Positions 6,676-12,309 of a stretch of 13,304 nt of DNA are shown one piece after another. Each line of letters starts with the position of its first letter. Positions within the stretch are counted from its first letter, which is position 1. Position numbers and translations under genes: made by a program. The stretch spans positions 13,574 to 26,877 of the forward strand of contig JABMDH010000097.1 in NCBI GenBank assembly GCA_015904075.1. Reading direction: 5' to 3'. The stretch comes from Nitrospira sp. (GTDB taxonomy: Bacteria; Nitrospirota; Nitrospiria; Nitrospirales; Nitrospiraceae). Under the pieces are notes generated by a model. The model saw nothing but the letters and a program-made list of their open reading frames with translations, was not told where the DNA came from and made no database searches.

Positions 6676-7119
6676 TCAGTCCCCGAATGGCCAGGCGACG
6701 AACTCGGACGAGCGTGAATGAAACGCAAATGCATGCTCGCGAACAAGCCAGCGATCGTCATAGGTGACTTGGAAGACATCCGTGCCTAACCCGCCACCCC
6801 CCATATCGAGGTCAGGCGTAAAGAACGGTATCACAAAACGCAAGCCCCATCCGTAATTTGCCTTGAAAAACTTGCCATCCGTAAAATAGTACCGGGTGAC
6901 AATTCCATTTTTCGAAGGGAAGATCTGGTTTGGCGCGCCGAGTCTCTCCACCACCGTCGGCATATCCGTCTTGCCGGGCACGATAAAGGTCACGGCGGCG
7001 GCAGTAATTGTCTGATTAAGCGTCAGCCGCCGCACGGTCACGGGACCATCGGAGCATCCGGCTAATGACGTGAGCACGAGCGCGAGGAGCAGACTCATCA
7101 ACCGATTTCGAAGCATCAT
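6676..7119 (-). CDS. BamE/SmpA-like lipoprotein 2, proximal copy
   Basis: A 147-residue putative lipoprotein. The signal peptide MMLRNRLMSLLLALVLTSLAGC ends in lipobox LAGC with Cys22. The mature part starts with the short-domain pattern of SmpA/BamE-like proteins: FIVPGKTDMPTVVERLGAP, a YYF strand, then WGLRFVIPFF and DDRWLVREHAFAF. It ends in FVAWPFGD. It is homologous to the gene at 9907-10323 (shared VV.R.GAP, G..FRI.., DDR..VR..AF and the WPF end) but well diverged. The ATG at 7119 is chosen because it begins the lipoprotein signal and clears the upstream stop by 16 bp. A longer frame from 7203 would overlap the upstream gene. No clear ribosome binding site is visible. It is the last gene of a DUF502-GNAT-lipoprotein-lipoprotein run. 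Function unknown. Confidence 0.8.
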   Translation of the reverse strand: MMLRNRLMSLLLALVLTSLAGCSDGPVTVRRLTLNQTITAAAVTFIVPGKTDMPTVVERLGAPNQIFPSKNGIVTRYYFTDGKFFKANYGWGLRFVIPFFTPDLDMGGGGLGTDVFQVTYDDRWLVREHAFAFHSRSSEFVAWPFGD

Positions 7120-7135
7120 GAACCAATACACAGAA

Positions 7136-7516
7136 TTAGTGGAAGGGCCAGTCGAACGGCCAGAACTGAAACTCGATGGGACCTTTTCGTTTTCCTGACA
7201 CAACCTCTTCTACGACTCCTGCTCCATTGAAGATAATAAAGGTGTCGTCACTTTTGATGTTAGTACGTGAGAAGATGAGCACTGCCCCCGACTTCACATC
7301 AAAGTGAAAGTAATGAAAGATTTCCCGACCATTTGCTTCGATGATGCGGTCCGGAGCGCCCAGGACCGCGGCAACATCTGTTCTTGTGCTGATACCTTTC
7401 TGAATGGTTGCGATGTCGCCTTGGCCCACCTCTTCGCCATAGTTTCCTCGGACAAAGGCGCATCCGGCAGGAAACACAAGGGTCAGGATCAGCAGGCCTA
7501 TGTTGACGGGCTTCAT
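7136..7516 (-). CDS. BamE/SmpA-like lipoprotein 1, proximal copy
   Basis: A 126-residue putative outer-envelope lipoprotein. The signal peptide MKPVNIGLLILTLVFPAGC has its lipobox Cys at 19. The BamE/SmpA-like pattern IQKGISTRTDVAAVLGAPD is at about 38-56, followed by a REIFHYFHFD strand, a hydrophobic strand, and a C-terminus rich in aromatics, FQFWPFDWPFH. The ATG at 7516 has AGAGGTGA 6 bases upstream. A longer frame from 7612 is rejected because it would overlap the GNAT gene and bury the signal peptide. The gene lies 19 bp after the GNAT stop. Its duplicate at 10331-10717 shares IxKGIS, GAPDRII and the VxxGKR region. The family resemblance suggests a fold like the Bam-complex subunit BamE, but a role in outer-membrane assembly is only inference. 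Confidence 0.85.
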   Translation of the reverse strand: MKPVNIGLLILTLVFPAGCAFVRGNYGEEVGQGDIATIQKGISTRTDVAAVLGAPDRIIEANGREIFHYFHFDVKSGAVLIFSRTNIKSDDTFIIFNGAGVVEEVVSGKRKGPIEFQFWPFDWPFH

Positions 7517-7535
7517 GTGGTCACCTCTGGTGCGT

Positions 7536-8066
7536 TCATGGTGAGTGTTTAGACGGACTGAGAATAAAGTCTTGTTCATAAACCAGATAGGCCGATCTAC
7601 ATAGTCCAACACGCTGGTAGACGTGCTGGGCGGCCTGATTGCTTTGTTCTACGTACAGTCTGATGCCGCACACGGATGGATCGGCCTTGGCCTTCTCGAC
7701 TATATGGTGATGCATTGATCGATAGATACCTTGTCGTCGCCAGGCAGGGTCAACATAGACACTCTGCATCCACCAAAACGTTCCGTTTCGCCAATCGCTC
7801 CATTCAAACGTTACCATCAGTTGACCTGCCAGTCGAGAACGGTCTCGCTCACGGATTTCGGCGACGATAAAAAATCCCCGGTCAGACGTATCCAAAACCG
7901 CACGAGTGCCATGGCGAAGCCTGTCTCGATCAAGGCGTCGTCCTTCTGTTTCTTGGGCCATCGCCGCGCTGAATTCGACCAATGCGTCTACATCTGCATA
8001 CTCTGCCTGCCTGACAATGACGGGTGCGGACATGGCCAAAGGATTATGAATGTGATTGAGGTGCAC
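7536..8066 (-). CDS. GNAT-family N-acetyltransferase, proximal copy
   Basis: A 176-residue GNAT acetyltransferase that moves an acetyl group from acetyl-CoA to an unknown amine. IVRQAEYADVDALVEF starts the fold at about residue 17. QSVYVDPAWRRQGIYRSMH (101-119) is motif A, with the pyrophosphate-binding RRQG loop. IRLYVEQSNQAAQHVYQRVGL is motif B, with the usual N..A...Y..GF-like ending. The GTG at 8066 overlaps the end of DUF502 by 23 bp, with AGG in a weak ribosome binding site ahead. An ATG at 8033 is the alternative. The duplicate at 10726-11271 is strikingly similar in the core, for example AGQLMVTFEWSDWRNG. Placement between a membrane protein and two lipoproteins hints at an envelope-linked substrate, which is inference. 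Confidence 0.88.
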   Translation of the reverse strand: MHLNHIHNPLAMSAPVIVRQAEYADVDALVEFSAAMAQETEGRRLDRDRLRHGTRAVLDTSDRGFFIVAEIRERDRSRLAGQLMVTFEWSDWRNGTFWWMQSVYVDPAWRRQGIYRSMHHHIVEKAKADPSVCGIRLYVEQSNQAAQHVYQRVGLCRSAYLVYEQDFILSPSKHSP

Positions 8067-8649
8067 TGAGCCAACCTGTCCGTGGCTTGTAGAACCCGGC
8101 GGAGAACTCCATCTTCATTGCATCTTCCGGCAGCAGGTTGAGAGGTCGAAGCGCTCGTTCTGGAACGAACGCCAAAAATCCTGTGAAGGGATGGATTGCC
8201 GTCGGCACAAATACCATGAACAGCTGATCAGACGGCGCAACCTGAATCGCGGTCGGGGCAGATCCCATCACAAACCCCATCGCCCACAATCCGTCCCTGG
8301 GAAAGGGAAACGCCACGACCGTGCTGCTGCCAAAACGAGAGCGAAAATTCAGGATGTCGGTCATCCCTTTCAATGTGAGATAGATGCTCTGTACCAGGGG
8401 AATCTGTTCCAGCCGCTGTTCCAGCCGCCTCATCAGATGCTCACCGATGATATGGTCGGCGATAAACCCCACGATCACGAGGAGGAGCATCAACAAGAGT
8501 AGTCCGAGTCCCGGTAGAGGATCGGTCATATAGCTCCCAACGACATTATCCAAAGTCCCGAAGAGCGTCGACAGGATCAAGAACGTGGCCCAGGTAGGGA
8601 CTAATACAGCAAGACCGGCCAAAAAACATCTCGATACCGCTTTGATCAT
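8044..8649 (-). CDS. DUF502 family membrane protein, proximal full-length copy
   Basis: A 201-residue inner-membrane protein of the DUF502 family, the usual length. The first membrane helix is at about 8-31 (RCFLAGLAVLVPTWATFLIL) and a second at 46-64 (GLGLLLLMLLLVIVGFIAD). The conserved soluble part follows: GEHLMRRLEQRLEQIPLVQSIY, FPRDGLWAMGFVMG, and VFVPTAIHPFTGFLAFVPE. No enzymatic function is known for the family. The ATG at 8649 is chosen because it starts the first helix at the expected place. A frame extending to 8796 adds 49 unlikely residues. No strong ribosome binding site is seen. It overlaps the GNAT start by 23 bp, so the two are probably coupled. It diverges from the Trm112-like gene across a 173-bp gap. 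Confidence 0.88.
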   Translation of the reverse strand: MIKAVSRCFLAGLAVLVPTWATFLILSTLFGTLDNVVGSYMTDPLPGLGLLLLMLLLVIVGFIADHIIGEHLMRRLEQRLEQIPLVQSIYLTLKGMTDILNFRSRFGSSTVVAFPFPRDGLWAMGFVMGSAPTAIQVAPSDQLFMVFVPTAIHPFTGFLAFVPERALRPLNLLPEDAMKMEFSAGFYKPRTGWLSAPQSHS

Positions 8650-8731
8650 ATGAGCGGATTGCGATGGGTTGGATTGATAACCCCAGTGTATCAGAACGTT
8701 TGCAGGTTGGGGAGACAGAAGTGAGTTCGGC

Positions 8732-8760
8732 TTGCGCTTGATTATTCTTTCCGTTATCCT
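8732..8760 (+). promoter_or_regulatory. Candidate promoter of the Trm112-like gene
   Basis: TTGCGC at 8732-8737 and TATCCT at 8755-8760 are separated by 17 bp on the plus strand. It lies in the divergent gap, about 60 bases before the GTG at 8823. The match to consensus is partial. Confidence 0.35.
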
Positions 8761-8822
8761 ACGCCCCTCGACGGAACGAGTTGCCGCATTCGGCACTCAC
8801 GTGATGATGGAGGGCTGCCCTT

Positions 8823-9086
8823 GTGAGCATCAGTCAGGATCTTCTTGCCATTCTTTGCTGTCCGGAAACGAAACTGCCCGTCAAGATGGCTGATCCCGTG
8901 TTGATCAAGAAACTCAACGAAGCGGTCACACGCGGGGGCTTGATGAACAAAGGTAAAAAGCCTGTCGTGGAACAGTTGGAAGACGGCCTTGTTCGAGATG
9001 ACTTGAAAATCCTCTATCCGATCCGGGAACACATTCCTGTCATGTTGATCGAAGAAGGCATTCCACTCGATCAGATCCCTTCATAA
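8823..9086 (+). CDS. Trm112-family (UPF0434/YcaR-like) small protein with reduced zinc site
   Basis: An 87-residue cytosolic protein. Residues 6-17 (DLLAILCCPETK) and the C-terminal LYPIREHIPVMLIEEGIPL (64-82) are the two signature halves of the Trm112/UPF0434 fold. Known members include activators of methyltransferases and small zinc proteins. Here the CPxC pair is replaced by CCPET and there is no later Cys, so the zinc site appears lost. The segment from 20 to 60 is longer than in E. coli YcaR. The GTG start at 8823 has GGAGG at 8809-8813. It is one of only two plus-strand genes and is divergent from DUF502. It has no counterpart in the distal duplicate, where it lies inside the deleted 0.9 kb. 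Confidence 0.82.
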   Translation: MSISQDLLAILCCPETKLPVKMADPVLIKKLNEAVTRGGLMNKGKKPVVEQLEDGLVRDDLKILYPIREHIPVMLIEEGIPLDQIPS

Positions 9087-9181
9087 CTTCCCTACTCCTG
9101 CTTGTACCGTCTCACAGCATTGCTTCTATACGGCTGTCATCGACTTGTCTGGTTGGTAGGCGTGCCAACGTCAGCGTAGGA

Positions 9182-9469
9182 CTATGGCTTAACGATCTGC
9201 CCTGTTCCCTGTGGACTATCAGTCTTGGAGCCAGTGGAAGCCCCGCACTGCATGCATAAATATTCGTACAGATTGCCGGAGGGAAGGACGAGTAATAAAC
9301 GTTCTCTCGTCGGCGTGGCGACTCGACAACGAGGGCAATAGAGAAGGGACGCATTGAGGGAACGAAACTGATCTTGTGAATCAGGTGAGGCTTGTCGAGG
9401 GCGGGCCGTTGCCTTGCGTTGAGTGGTGGTCAACCAAGGGGCCATTGGCCTACGAGGTGGTGAGGACAT
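9182..9469 (-). CDS. Small zinc-ribbon protein, function unknown
   Basis: A 95-residue protein. The N-terminus (MSSPPRRPMAPWLT, to about 40) looks disordered. Residues about 44-77 form a rubredoxin-like zinc ribbon: YCPRC, a short beta hairpin VLPSGNLYEYL, then CMQCG. The Cys pairs are spaced as in many predicted zinc-ribbon proteins, which bind one zinc and often contact nucleic acids or proteins. No specific family was recognised. The ribosome binding site is weak. It lies 79 bp after the stop of the fragment at 9549-9710 and converges on the Trm112-like gene. Its first 20 or so codons recur at 11723-11780 in the distal duplicate, where the rest, including the zinc ribbon, is deleted. Confidence 0.7.
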   Translation of the reverse strand: MSSPPRRPMAPWLTTTQRKATARPRQASPDSQDQFRSLNASLLYCPRCRVATPTRERLLLVLPSGNLYEYLCMQCGASTGSKTDSPQGTGQIVKP

Positions 9470-9548
9470 GCGGAATTGTCTGGATGGACTATATCGTGGT
9501 CAAGTCCGGTTGACTGTGGGGTACCGTTCTTCAGTGATAGATGTCCGG

Positions 9549-9710
9549 TTAGGCTGGTGTTTTTGCTGATTCGATCTCTGTGGCCGTAATCAGGCTGGAG
9601 AGGTAGTCCGCAACGAAATTCAAGGCCTCTTCTCGCCCATCGGCTCTGCGTCCTTTTTCGCGGCGCTGAACTGACAGTTCATGTTCCAAATCAGATTTCA
9701 CTTCGCCGAG
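9549..9710 (-). pseudogene. C-terminal fragment (53 codons) of the 122-residue unknown protein
   Basis: From the Leu codon at 9708-9710 to the TAA at 9549-9551 the frame encodes the same 53 residues as the end of the gene at 11862-12230 (LGEVKSDLEHELSVQRREKG...). At DNA level nine codons differ by eleven bases, every one of them silent. The upstream 69 codons are missing and are replaced by a LOG gene stub at 9711. A GTG at 9701 lies just inside and overlaps the end of the stub ORF, so a coupled 50-residue product is possible but has no ribosome binding site. In this window it is a fragment of a duplicate, yet its silent-only divergence is unlike a dead sequence. Confidence 0.85.
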
Positions 9711-9840
9711 AAAGCCCGATTCGAATCGGGCGAAGTTCGTCCCGTTCTAGAAACTCCTGGTCCTTATGGGCCAGAATATAGGAGGAGGATGTAGTGTCGG
9801 GACGAACGAGTGACGTGTGATCAGATGAGTCCGGTCCCAT
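9691..9840 (-). pseudogene. 5' stub of a duplicated LOG-family gene
   Basis: The ATG at 9840 starts a 49-residue frame whose first 43 residues align without gaps to the LOG protein at 5739-6593. Both begin M.P..S.HTS..R.DT..SS and both continue FLER.ELR..RIGL. After Leu43 the match ends, and the frame runs into the fragment of the 122-residue protein in a different reading frame, stopping at 9691. This marks the joint of the tandem duplication (9711-9713). The -10 box and 8-base spacing of the real LOG gene are kept upstream. Confidence 0.82.
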
Positions 9841-9848
9841 GGGCCGGC

Positions 9849-9854
9849 ATTATA
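9849..9854 (-). promoter_or_regulatory. Conserved -10 box ahead of the LOG stub
   Basis: TATAAT on the minus strand, 8 bases before the ATG at 9840, matches the LOG gene promoter at 6602-6607 in sequence and spacing. In the present layout it would drive the LOG stub, the 53-codon fragment and the zinc-ribbon gene. Confidence 0.5.
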
Positions 9855-9906
9855 GCGGGATTGTAAGACGAGGGGAAGGCGAGTGATTCGTGCGGAACCC
9901 TGGCGG

Positions 9907-10323
9907 TCAGAACGGCCAGAACTCAAACAAGGCATGCTCGTCCGTCAAGCCAAAGGCGTAGGAACGTACGATGAGTCGGTCATCGCAGATGATGAGCAGG
10001 CGCTGAATATTAATTCCTGTCCCCGAGAGGGTCATCGTGGGCGCCACGGGGGATACGATTCGAAATAAGTACCCTAAATTGAGAGACGAAGAGCGTGTGG
10101 TACTCCATTTGAATTCCGCAACGAACTGATCGGACACAGCCGTGATCTCTTCCGGAGCACCGATACGGTCAACGACGTGATGCAAGGTGGTTTCGCCGGC
10201 CCTGATAAAGGACAGGTCCTCCGGCATGATCGGTGCGTTGAAGTCGACCCTTCGAACCGCGCAGCCCCACAAGCTCACACAGAGCATAACGACCAGGAGA
10301 AGGCGGGCGTACCGTGCAGGCAT
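9907..10323 (-). CDS. BamE/SmpA-like lipoprotein 2, distal copy
   Basis: A 138-residue putative lipoprotein. The signal peptide runs MPARYARLLLVVMLCVSLWGC, with Cys21 as the lipid attachment site. A BamE/SmpA-like segment FIRAGETTLHHVVDRIGAPEE is at about 39-59. It then has LNLGYLFRIVSP, DDRLIVRSYAFG, and the C-terminal LFEFWPF. The gene begins 7 bp after the stop of lipoprotein 1 and ends just upstream of the LOG stub, the same order as lipoprotein 2 and LOG in the proximal copy. Identity to the proximal copy is limited to scattered motifs, so it has diverged far more than the GNAT pair. It is intact, with a lipobox and the aromatic end kept, which argues that it is used. Function unknown. 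Confidence 0.82.
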   Translation of the reverse strand: MPARYARLLLVVMLCVSLWGCAVRRVDFNAPIMPEDLSFIRAGETTLHHVVDRIGAPEEITAVSDQFVAEFKWSTTRSSSLNLGYLFRIVSPVAPTMTLSGTGINIQRLLIICDDRLIVRSYAFGLTDEHALFEFWPF

Positions 10324-10330
10324 GATTGCG

Positions 10331-10717
10331 CTATTTCCCCCAGGGTCGCAGTGTAAAATCGACTTCGGGTGTTCGTTTTCCGTAGATCACATCCTGTACG
10401 ATGCCTTCCCGGTCAAAGAACACATAGAGGTTATCACTTCTCAAATTTACGCTCAGGATGTTGAACACAAGCAGGATAAGCCCGGGGGATTTCCCATCGT
10501 AGTAGTAGTATTGGAAAATCTCTTTGTCGTTGCCGACGATAATTCGATCGGGGGCGCCAAAGAGGCTCACCACTAATTCTTTTTTGCTGATTCCTTTTTC
10601 GATTTGGCTGAGGTGTTCCTCTTGTATGGGGTTTCCAACCCGCCCACGGCTGAGGACACAACCGTTGATGAGAAGGCATACTCCGACAAGAAGGAGCACG
10701 GATGTTCTGAAACGCAT
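10331..10717 (-). CDS. BamE/SmpA-like lipoprotein 1, distal copy
   Basis: A 128-residue putative lipoprotein. The signal peptide MRFRTSVLLLVGVCLLINGC ends in lipobox INGC with Cys20. A BamE/SmpA-like helix-strand segment IEKGISKKELVVSLFGAPD is at about 38-56, followed by IFQYYYYDGK, LYVFFDREGIVQDVIYGKR, and the end FTLRPWGK. AGGAGG at 10722-10727 overlaps the stop codon of the GNAT gene and gives a strong start, with translation probably continuing from GNAT. It corresponds to the proximal gene at 7136-7516, with shared GIS, GAPDRII, EIF.Y and GKR. The WPF-type C-terminus has drifted to RPW. Confidence 0.86.
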   Translation of the reverse strand: MRFRTSVLLLVGVCLLINGCVLSRGRVGNPIQEEHLSQIEKGISKKELVVSLFGAPDRIIVGNDKEIFQYYYYDGKSPGLILLVFNILSVNLRSDNLYVFFDREGIVQDVIYGKRTPEVDFTLRPWGK

Positions 10718-10725
10718 GAGTCCTC

Positions 10726-11271
10726 CTAGCGATCTGCTTTATGAGCCTGATCAATTCTTTTTGATAACACAAAATCCTGCTCGTAGACCACATACCCGGC
10801 AGGAATCAATCCGACACGTTGATAGACGGTCTGGGCCTCATGATTATTCTGTTCCGCGTACAGCCTGATGCCGCAGACTTGAGGGTCAGTGGCGGCCTTT
10901 GCGACAATCTCGGCATGCATAGCCCGGTAGACTCCTTGCCGCCGATAGGTTTGGTCTACATAGACACTCTGTACCCACCAGAAGACTCCGTTGCGCCAAT
11001 CGCTCCATTCAAACGTCACCATCAGCTGGCCTGCGAGTCGAGGGCGGTCTTGGTCATGAACCTCGGCGACGAGGAAAAAACCACGCTCAGGCGTATTTAA
11101 TACCGCACGGGTCCCATTGCGTAGCCTGTCTCGATCGAGGCACCGCCCTTCTGTTTCCTGTGCCATGGCCGCGCTGAATTCGATCAAGGTCTCGACATCT
11201 CCAAACCCTGCCTGCCTGACAACGATGTGTGCGGGAAGGGTCATGGCATTACGGGTTTGATTTAGGTGCAC
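10726..11271 (-). CDS. GNAT-family N-acetyltransferase, distal copy
   Basis: A 181-residue acetyl-CoA-dependent acetyltransferase, clearly duplicated from the same ancestor as the gene at 7536-8066. The core IEFSAAMAQETEGRCLDRDR, the strand AGQLMVTFEWSDWRNG, motif A with RRQGVYRAMH, and motif B IRLYAEQNNHEAQTVYQRVGL are all present. No catalytic-core residue seen in the proximal copy is missing. The C-terminus differs (LSKRIDQAHKADR) and overlaps the lipoprotein 1 ribosome binding site. The GTG at 11271 overlaps the DUF502 stop by 23 bp, as in the proximal copy. An ATG at 11244 is possible. Substrate unknown. Confidence 0.88.
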   Translation of the reverse strand: MHLNQTRNAMTLPAHIVVRQAGFGDVETLIEFSAAMAQETEGRCLDRDRLRNGTRAVLNTPERGFFLVAEVHDQDRPRLAGQLMVTFEWSDWRNGVFWWVQSVYVDQTYRRQGVYRAMHAEIVAKAATDPQVCGIRLYAEQNNHEAQTVYQRVGLIPAGYVVYEQDFVLSKRIDQAHKADR

Positions 11272-11722
11272 TGAGCCAACCTGCTCGCGGTTTGTAGAAC
11301 CCGGCGGAGAATTCCATCTTCATCGCATCTTCTGGAAGAAGGTTGAGCGGCTGAAGCGCTCGTTCTGGAACGAACGCCAGGAATCCCGTGAAGGGATGGA
11401 TTGCCGTCGGTACAAACACCATGAACAGATTATCGGACGGTGCAACCTGAAGCGCGGTCGGGGCAGATCCCATCACGAATCCCATCGCCCACAGTCCGTC
11501 CCGGGGAAAGGGGAAGGCAACCACCGTGCTGGTGCCAAAGCGGGATCGAAAATTCAAGATGTCGGTCATCCCTTTTAAGGTGAGATAGATGCTTTGTACG
11601 AGGGGAATCTGTTCAAGCCGCCGTTCAAGCCGCCTCATCAGGTGCTCACCGATGATATGGTCGGCAATAAAGCCGGCGAGGACGAGGAGCAGCACCAAGA
11701 GGAGCAGTCCAAGTCGGTCCAT
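11249..11722 (-). pseudogene. DUF502 membrane protein, distal copy lacking its first helix
   Basis: The region from LGLLLLVLLLVLAGFIAD to the end WLSAPKSNP is nearly the same as the full-length DUF502 gene at 8044-8649 (IPLVQSIYLTLKGMTDILNF, VFVPTAIHPFTGFLAFVPE). About 45 residues, including the first membrane helix, are missing. They are replaced by the first codons of the zinc-ribbon gene (PRRPMAPWLT..QRGA), joined near 11716. The only usable starts are ATG at 11722 (157 residues) or ATG at 11758, neither with a good ribosome binding site. The zinc-ribbon ATG itself has become ATA. The frame is otherwise open and its conserved core intact, so a one-helix protein may still be made. I list it as a truncated or chimeric gene. 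Confidence 0.75.
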
Positions 11723-11780
11723 TGCCCCGCGTTGTTTGCTGGTCAACCAAGGGGCCATCGGCCTGCGAGGTGTTGAGGAT
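11723..11780 (-). pseudogene. Remnant 5' end of a duplicated zinc-ribbon gene
   Basis: The minus strand encodes (I)SSTPRRPMAPWLTSKQRGA, matching residues 1-20 of the zinc-ribbon protein at 9182-9469, with ATG changed to ATA. The two Cys pairs are absent because the segment is joined directly to DUF502. Confidence 0.7.
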
Positions 11781-11861
11781 ATGCGGATTGGTATGGGTGG
11801 TCTATAGAGTGGTACAGTATGGGTAGCTTCGTGGTAGTGGTTCTTATGTATAGACGTCCGG

Positions 11862-12230
11862 TTAGGCTGGTGTTTTTGCTGATTCGATCTCTGTGGCCGT
11901 AATGAGGCTGGAGAGATAGTCTGCAACGAAATTCAAGGCCTCTTCCCGCCCATCGGCCCGGCGTCCTTTTTCTCTGCGTTGAACTGAAAGTTCATGTTCC
12001 AAATCAGATTTCACTTCGCCCAGGATCCGCTGGAGTGAAGATGGGGTGAGATTGGCGTCCATGTCTTCAAGTTCCTGGCATCGGTCAAGCACCCAATTCA
12101 ATCCCTCGATTCGCCCGGCATAATGCTCCTGCTCCGCTGTATCGATACGCGCCATTGCAGTCGCAAATGTTTGAGCTTCGTAAATCAGGTTATAGAAACT
12201 GGTGACTGCGCGCTGCAATGATGGATTCAT
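11862..12230 (-). CDS. 122-residue helical protein, function unknown
   Basis: A 122-residue soluble protein that I cannot assign. It is Glu/Arg/Leu-rich and predicted helical, with heptad-like stretches such as LVL.RCQELEDM and VKSDLEHELSVQRREKG. It has no signal peptide and one Cys. The ATG at 12230 is chosen because AAGGAG (12235-12240) sits 4 bases ahead. An in-frame ATG at 12266 has no such site. The promoter and ribosome binding site lie within an inverted repeat at 12232-12300. The last 53 residues recur without any amino-acid change in the fragment at 9549-9710, so the C-terminal part is under strong constraint. It is followed by the zinc-ribbon/DUF502 chimera and may start that transcript. 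Confidence 0.75.
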   Translation of the reverse strand: MNPSLQRAVTSFYNLIYEAQTFATAMARIDTAEQEHYAGRIEGLNWVLDRCQELEDMDANLTPSSLQRILGEVKSDLEHELSVQRREKGRRADGREEALNFVADYLSSLITATEIESAKTPA

Positions 12231-12231
12231 G

Positions 12232-12300
12232 ATACTCCTTGTGTCGTTTGTAAGTACGCTTCTCAATTATACATGAGATTGATAAGACAACAAGGAGTAT
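12232..12300 (-). promoter_or_regulatory. Inverted repeat bracketing promoter and ribosome binding site of the 122-residue protein
   Basis: ATACTCCTTGT at 12232-12242 and ACAAGGAGTAT at 12290-12300 are perfect inverted copies, and GTC/GAC extends the pairing past one bulged base. Between them lies TATAAT (12266-12271, minus strand) with TTGTTG 16 bp upstream (12288-12293). The gene-proximal arm contains the AAGGAG ribosome binding site. It could be two operator half-sites. If transcription starts further upstream, it could be a hairpin hiding the ribosome binding site. Confidence 0.5.
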
Positions 12301-12309
12301 TTTAAGTCG

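Noticed and set aside
7517..7612. Extended start of lipoprotein 1 (MLDYVDRPIW...).
   Set aside because: It buries the lipoprotein signal peptide 32 residues inside and overlaps GNAT; the ATG at 7516 has a strong ribosome binding site.
8754..9032. A 92-codon minus-strand frame opposite the Trm112-like gene.
   Set aside because: Antisense shadow of a conserved gene that has a good ribosome binding site.
9152..9169. 7-bp hairpin (GTTGGTA/TGCCAAC) between the convergent Trm112-like and zinc-ribbon genes.
   Set aside because: It is short, and no T-run follows on either strand, so I do not call it a terminator.
9714..9807. Nested inverted repeats, including an 18-bp perfect palindrome at 9714-9731 and a 10-bp pair at 9735-9744/9798-9807, looking like a structured RNA or attachment site.
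   Set aside because: The stretch is explained by the LOG gene stub: it aligns codon for codon to the LOG N-terminus, and part of the palindrome (CGAATCGGGCT) is also in the real LOG gene. The duplication joint lies right beside it.
9747..9935. A 62-codon minus-strand frame (MPCLSSGRSD...) ending in RTRSF.
   Set aside because: It overlaps lipoprotein 2 and the LOG stub in another frame, and has no recognisable features or ribosome binding site.
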